Of a stretch of DNA of 48,365 nt, positions 45,145 to 48,365 are shown in pieces. The position numbers were made by a program, and so were the translations under genes. Within the stretch, counting starts at the first letter, position 1; every line of letters starts with the position of its first letter. The notes below the pieces were generated by a model. That model worked only from the letters and a program-made list of their open reading frames with translations, was not told the DNA's origin and made no database searches. Source of the stretch: an uncultured beta proteobacterium (GTDB lineage: Bacteria > Pseudomonadota > Gammaproteobacteria > Burkholderiales > Rhodocyclaceae). The stretch covers positions 1 through 48,365 of the forward strand of contig CAJBYR010000043.1 in NCBI GenBank assembly GCA_903959855.1. Reading direction: 5' to 3'.

Positions 45145-46063
45145 TTGTACGTACCGGCTGTTTCGCATTATCACCAACGGCATGCATGAAGGCAGCCTCG
45201 AGCGACAGGGTTGGTCGTACTTCGCGCAGTTGATGCCCGCTGCGGCGAATTTCCTCGAGAACGAACCACAGATTCGAACCGGGAACTTCGGCGACCCAGT
45301 TGCCGGCACTTTCCTCTCGTGCGCCGGCAAAGGCCTCGCTCCCGGTACTGCGCACCATGACGATATCCTCGCTGCCGACCAGTTCTGCTGGCGAACGCAC
45401 CGAGCGTAGTTGGCCGTTGTGGATCAGTCCAAAGCGGTCTGCCAGACGCTCGACATCGTGCAGCACGTGCGAGGTGAAGAACAGGGTACCGCCTTCGCGC
45501 TTGTACTCGGCGAGAATCTCCACCACCTCCCGCCGACCGATGGGATCAAGCCCGCTGAGCGGTTCATCCAGAACCAGAAGGCGGGGTCGGATTGCCATGG
45601 CGTTGGCCAAGGCCACGCGCTGTGTCATGCCCTTGGAAAACGACCGCACCGGCGCATCGGCAACATGCGAGACACCGAGCTTTTCCAGCCATATCATGGC
45701 TCGGCGTTTCGTGTCGCCTCTTTCACCCGGCAGGTGCAGGCGCACGCTCATGGACAGAATTTCCAATGGTGTCAAATAGTCATAGAGACAGGGATTCTCC
45801 GGTACATATCCGACACGCATCCGCGCCTCCGGATTCTCGGCATCTTTGCCAAATAGGCGACAGCACCCCGCGGTTGCTCGCGCCAATCCCATCAGTATGC
45901 GTATCGCACTGCTTTTTCCCGCGCCATTGGGGCCGACGAAACCAAATGCCTCGCCCTCGCTGACCTCGAGCGAAACCCCGGCAACCGCCCGCACCGGCCG
46001 ACGCATGACACCCTCGGCATAGGTCTTTTCCAGGTTCTCGATCTGTATTGCTAACATCTCCAT
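45131..46063 (-). CDS. ABC transporter ATP-binding protein
   Basis: 310 residues. Walker A GPNGAGKSS is at about 44-52, the signature FSKGMTQRVALANA and Walker B LLVLDEPLSGLDP are intact, and a C-terminal extension of about 80 residues is present. It belongs to the ABC-2 (CcmA/DrrA-like) type that pairs with a simple permease. The permease is at 46913-47728, with an anchored protein between them. It lies downstream of a pilin and a secreted protein, so it may export or process a surface component. An alternative start two codons later (MLAIQ) is possible. Confidence 0.92.
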   Translation of the reverse strand: MEMLAIQIENLEKTYAEGVMRRPVRAVAGVSLEVSEGEAFGFVGPNGAGKSSAIRILMGLARATAGCCRLFGKDAENPEARMRVGYVPENPCLYDYLTPLEILSMSVRLHLPGERGDTKRRAMIWLEKLGVSHVADAPVRSFSKGMTQRVALANAMAIRPRLLVLDEPLSGLDPIGRREVVEILAEYKREGGTLFFTSHVLHDVERLADRFGLIHNGQLRSVRSPAELVGSEDIVMVRSTGSEAFAGAREESAGNWVAEVPGSNLWFVLEEIRRSGHQLREVRPTLSLEAAFMHAVGDNAKQPVRTNAAQ

Positions 46064-46085
46064 CCGTCCTCAGTTGCCGCCCGGT

Positions 46086-46916
46086 TCAGCGTTTCTGGGC
46101 GAAGACCGGCTCGCCCCGCGGATCCAGAGTGTAGCCTCGCCGGAAAGGATCTTCCGGAATGTGCTCAATGAGTTTCATCGTCACCAACTCGTCCAGGCTG
46201 TTCAAGCGGCGACCTTGGGTTTCGCGAAATCGTGCCGCAGCGTCCTTCAGCATGGCCAGATCGCGCAGACGTTGTGCTCGATGGTTGAGATAGCGCTTGA
46301 AGCGTCCGGGATTGGCGTTATCGGCCATGCCACCGACGATGCGCGCGGCATCAGCGGCGCTGTAGCCGCGCTCTATCCAGCGCGCCGCAAGATTCTGCAT
46401 GGTCCAGCTTTCGCCCTCGTCACGCATTCGCGGTACGGCTTCAAGCAAGGCCTGCGCGCCGGCGATCGGGTCCTTTTCAAAGTAATAACGATTGAAGCCA
46501 TAGTAGAAGAGCGGCTGCCAATCCGTCGGGCGCGCGTCGGCAGCGCGGCGCAAGATGTATTGTGCCGCCGGAATCAATTCTGGTACCGAGAGAATTGCGG
46601 CTGCAATGTAATAGTTGTCCTCGTGGGCCGGATTCAGCCAGGACACATCCTTCTGCAACTGGGCCTGCAGGGAAAGTTCCGCTGGTCCCATGCGGTAGGC
46701 CTCGGACACCAGGATGCGAAACCCCGACAGGTTGGCCGCCAGATAGCGGTCGCCCGCAGCGGTGAGAATCTGGAAGATCAGCGGAACTCGCAGGGTAAGT
46801 TCGCGGCTGCGCTCGTGCTGGGCTTCGCGCGGACCAAAGAGGACGGACATGGCGAATACAGCAACCGCGGCGGCAAACATGACTCCGCTGCGGAAGCCAC
46901 TCGCCAGCGGTTTCAA
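46086..46916 (-). CDS. Membrane-anchored protein of unknown function, part of the ABC transporter cluster
   Basis: 276 residues from a TTG at 46916 that overlaps the stop of the permease gene (TTGA). A longer frame with an ATG further upstream lies inside the permease gene and is unlikely. A single hydrophobic segment, SGVMFAAAVAVFAMSVLFG, follows the short N-terminus, so the rest is probably periplasmic. The middle looks helical and TPR-like (AAQYILRRAADARPTDW, AGAQALLEAVPRM). The C-terminal FRETQGRRLNSLDELV and IPEDPFRRGYTLD resemble a motif near the ends of pilin-like and pseudopilin proteins. No known family assignment; it may link the transporter with pilus components. Confidence 0.7.
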   Translation of the reverse strand: MKPLASGFRSGVMFAAAVAVFAMSVLFGPREAQHERSRELTLRVPLIFQILTAAGDRYLAANLSGFRILVSEAYRMGPAELSLQAQLQKDVSWLNPAHEDNYYIAAAILSVPELIPAAQYILRRAADARPTDWQPLFYYGFNRYYFEKDPIAGAQALLEAVPRMRDEGESWTMQNLAARWIERGYSAADAARIVGGMADNANPGRFKRYLNHRAQRLRDLAMLKDAAARFRETQGRRLNSLDELVTMKLIEHIPEDPFRRGYTLDPRGEPVFAQKR

Positions 46917-47728
46917 GAAAACTCCCTGTTCTGCACGGCGCGTATGCCAAGCATGACAGCCATGGCAGTGTAAGACAATGCCATTACAGTGGCCCACAGC
47001 AGTTGTTCGGGAGACGGCGGCGCGCCATACACCGACCACTGACGCCAATCGAGACGCGAGAGGTCGGGGATCAGCCAACCGACCAGATCAACCCAGTTGC
47101 TCATTCGGTCGACGAGCGCGGTGTCGCCGTCGGCGCCGCGCGCCAGATATTCGACCGAGGCGCCCAGGGCCTTGCCGCCAACCGCAAAGGCGGCACCGAT
47201 CGCCAGCGGCAATACCGGGACGGTGGAAATCATCGCCACCGCAGAGGCCACGGCGGAAATCACCGCAACGTCAAGTACGATGCCCAGCAGCGCCAGCCAG
47301 AAGGGGAACCCCAGTTCCACCGAAAATTCCTGCTCGTAGCTCGGGCTCGCCAGCAGCACCGCGAGTAACAGGCAAAAGCCAAGAATAACAATGGAGATGC
47401 CGGCTAGCACCACGATCGAGAGGTAGCGACCGATGAAGAAGGACGCACGCGACGCGGGCAGCGCAAGCGAATGCAGGATGATCTTGCGGTCGATCTCGCG
47501 GGTGAATAGCTCCTGCACCCAGAACAGCGCCAGCAGCACCAGCGTAAATCTCACGGCCGAAAAACCTATGTCGAGGGCTATGGTCTGCGGCTGCCGCGGC
47601 GAGAAGCTGGCGGCCAGATAGGCAAAGGCGATCAGGACCAGACCAAGCACGAAAGTGACCTGGATGCTGCGACCGCGCAGGCCGGAGAGCATCCCCGACC
47701 AGGTAAACTCAAGCGACTGAATACGCAT
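46913..47728 (-). CDS. ABC-2 type transporter permease
   Basis: 271 residues from MRIQSLEFTW; an ATG 30 bases upstream is in frame but lies in the terminator region. About six hydrophobic segments are visible, with the TREIDRKIILHSLALPASRASFFIGRYLS loop typical of ABC-2 permeases between the second and third. It works with the ATPase at 45131-46063. It is separated from the pilin pair by an apparent terminator, so it probably has its own promoter or depends on read-through. Confidence 0.85.
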   Translation of the reverse strand: MRIQSLEFTWSGMLSGLRGRSIQVTFVLGLVLIAFAYLAASFSPRQPQTIALDIGFSAVRFTLVLLALFWVQELFTREIDRKIILHSLALPASRASFFIGRYLSIVVLAGISIVILGFCLLLAVLLASPSYEQEFSVELGFPFWLALLGIVLDVAVISAVASAVAMISTVPVLPLAIGAAFAVGGKALGASVEYLARGADGDTALVDRMSNWVDLVGWLIPDLSRLDWRQWSVYGAPPSPEQLLWATVMALSYTAMAVMLGIRAVQNREFS

Positions 47729-47740
47729 TCTGCAAATCGA

Positions 47741-47776
47741 AAAATAAAAAGCGGGCAAACCGCAAGATCTGCCCGC
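47741..47776 (-). terminator. Rho-independent terminator after the secreted-protein gene
   Basis: On the minus strand the stem GCGGGC (47776-47771) pairs with GCCCGC (47756-47751) across a 14-base loop and is followed by TTTTTATTTT (47750-47741). It lies 30 bases after the stop of the secreted-protein gene and just before the permease start. It should end most pilin transcripts and separate pilin expression from the ABC/OGT genes. Confidence 0.8.
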
Positions 47777-47806
47777 CTCGCATACGCAGCGGCAAACGGA
47801 GGTGTA

Positions 47807-48187
47807 TCAGCCCGCCGTCGGGTTACTGGCGCTGGTCAGCGCGTTGCTGGCGGCAGCCGAACCGCAACCGGTGCCGGTACACGTTGCATCGCTGGTCACC
47901 GAACCGCCAGCCGTGGAGCCGCGGAAGGTGCGGCTGCCGGCGGAGGATACCGTACCGACGCGGAAATAAGCCTTGCCCTGGTCATAGAGCATATGCACGT
48001 TGGCCGAACATTTCGGAGTGAACTGATTGACCACCATCTCGTTGGTGGCGCTGGTATCAACGGTAAGCGAGCCGTTTGTCGCGGCCGTGGGCCCAGCGCA
48101 AACGGTGCCCTGGGTGGCGGCATTGGCATCAACCATCGCGGATAGGGCAATGGCGCTGAGCACGGATGCAAGAATGATTTTTTTCAT
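47807..48187 (-). CDS. Small secreted protein, candidate PilA-C partner of the short pilin
   Basis: 126 residues. A clear signal peptide (KK, hydrophobic core, cleavage after VDANA near residue 23) leads to a mature protein of about 100 residues rich in Ser, Thr, Ala and Gly, with cysteines near 30, 60, 103 and 108 that could form disulfides. A good ribosome-binding site (GGGAG) precedes the ATG. It follows the short pilin by 13 bases and ends before a terminator. In Geobacter the short PilA-N is followed by a separate secreted PilA-C that joins it in the fibre; size and position here match, though the sequence alone does not prove homology. It might instead be an unrelated surface protein. 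Confidence 0.75.
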   Translation of the reverse strand: MKKIILASVLSAIALSAMVDANAATQGTVCAGPTAATNGSLTVDTSATNEMVVNQFTPKCSANVHMLYDQGKAYFRVGTVSSAGSRTFRGSTAGGSVTSDATCTGTGCGSAAASNALTSASNPTAG

Positions 48188-48200
48188 TGTCGGCTCCCGA

Positions 48201-48365
48201 TCAGTTAGTGGAGTTAGCAGTCGCCTGCGTCAGCAGGTTCTTGCCATCGGACTGGGCAGCCTTGTCATTGCCCTTCTTGGTGTACTCGCTGAACTGCGGG
48301 ATGGCAATGGCGGCGAGAATACCGATAATCGCGACAACGATCATCAGCTCGATCAGGGTAAAACC
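48201..48365 (-). CDS. pilA: Short type IV pilin (geopilin-like), missing its first residues
   Basis: The gene runs off the right edge. The visible frame starts at the prepilin cleavage site, Gly/Phe, followed by [20 protein letters not shown], the N-methylated pilin helix with Glu5. The mature protein is only 53 residues and ends in ATANSTN, so it consists of the helix with almost no globular head. This is like Geobacter PilA-N and unlike the 130-160 residues of ordinary betaproteobacterial major pilins. Aromatic residues are Phe1, Phe24 and Tyr27. The stop is followed after 13 bases by the secreted-protein gene, giving a pilA-N/pilA-C-like pair. Confidence 0.9.
   Translation of the reverse strand, partial: GFTLIELMIVVAIIGILAAIAIPQFSEYTKKGNDKAAQSDGKNLLTQATANSTN

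Overview
The window looks like a chromosomal segment of a high-GC betaproteobacterium, probably a sulfur oxidiser. This is inferred from a dissimilatory-type ATP sulfurylase gene (sat) followed by the start of aprB at the left edge, from codon and GC character, and from the mix of surface-polysaccharide and type IV pilus genes. No rRNA, tRNA, CRISPR array, transposase or integrase was seen.

Layout. (1) 1-1386, minus strand: sat and the 5' end of aprB. (2) 1565-9096, plus strand: a compact O-antigen start with rfbF-rfbG-rfbH (CDP-3,6-dideoxy-4-ketohexose), a 4-keto-sugar reductase/epimerase, an ABC-2 exporter (Wzm/Wzt), an hddC-like nucleotidyltransferase and an SDR epimerase. Most joints are 4-base ATGA or GTGA overlaps. 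(3) 9150-27366: large glycosyltransferases, FkbM and sugar C-methyltransferases, a GDP-fucose-synthase-like SDR, a lone minus-strand KdsC-like HAD phosphatase, a GatZ-like aldolase, a GT2-like protein, a cupin, a fused nucleotidyltransferase-kinase, hddA (heptose kinase), further glycosyltransferases and a split HAD/COG5610-type pair. (4) 27439-35719: UDP-glucuronate decarboxylase, an AAA/DUF4143 ATPase with its own palindromic promoter, an acetolactate-synthase-like TPP enzyme, a GDPD-family protein with an LTA-synthase-like phosphoglycerol transferase, a NeuB-family synthase and a composite pseudogene. (5) 35724-40780: a GT/FkbM fusion and a GtrB-like plus polytopic membrane (GtrC-like) pair. 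(6) 40767-48365, all minus strand: a short type IV pilin, a secreted partner protein, an ABC transporter (permease, small anchored protein, ATPase) and two SPINDLY/OGT-type glycosyltransferases, one fused to a methyltransferase.

How it works together. The plus-strand block appears to make several activated sugars: CDP-3,6-dideoxyhexose, possibly a two-carbon-branched derivative of it, GDP-heptose from hddA/hddC, UDP-xylose, a nonulosonate-type sugar, and one unknown sugar from the aldolase/kinase-nucleotidyltransferase set. It would polymerise and methylate them on the cytoplasmic face, export the chain through Wzm/Wzt, and decorate it with phosphoglycerol or GtrB/GtrC-type side groups. The minus-strand block pairs a Geobacter-like short pilin and its secreted partner with an ABC transporter and cytoplasmic protein glycosyltransferases.

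The most unusual items are the split-pilin locus, the aldolase/HAD/cupin/kinase-nucleotidyltransferase set, the TPP enzyme in a CDP-dideoxysugar locus, the FkbM-SAF composite pseudogene, and the AAA/DUF4143 gene whose promoter lies inside an inverted repeat.
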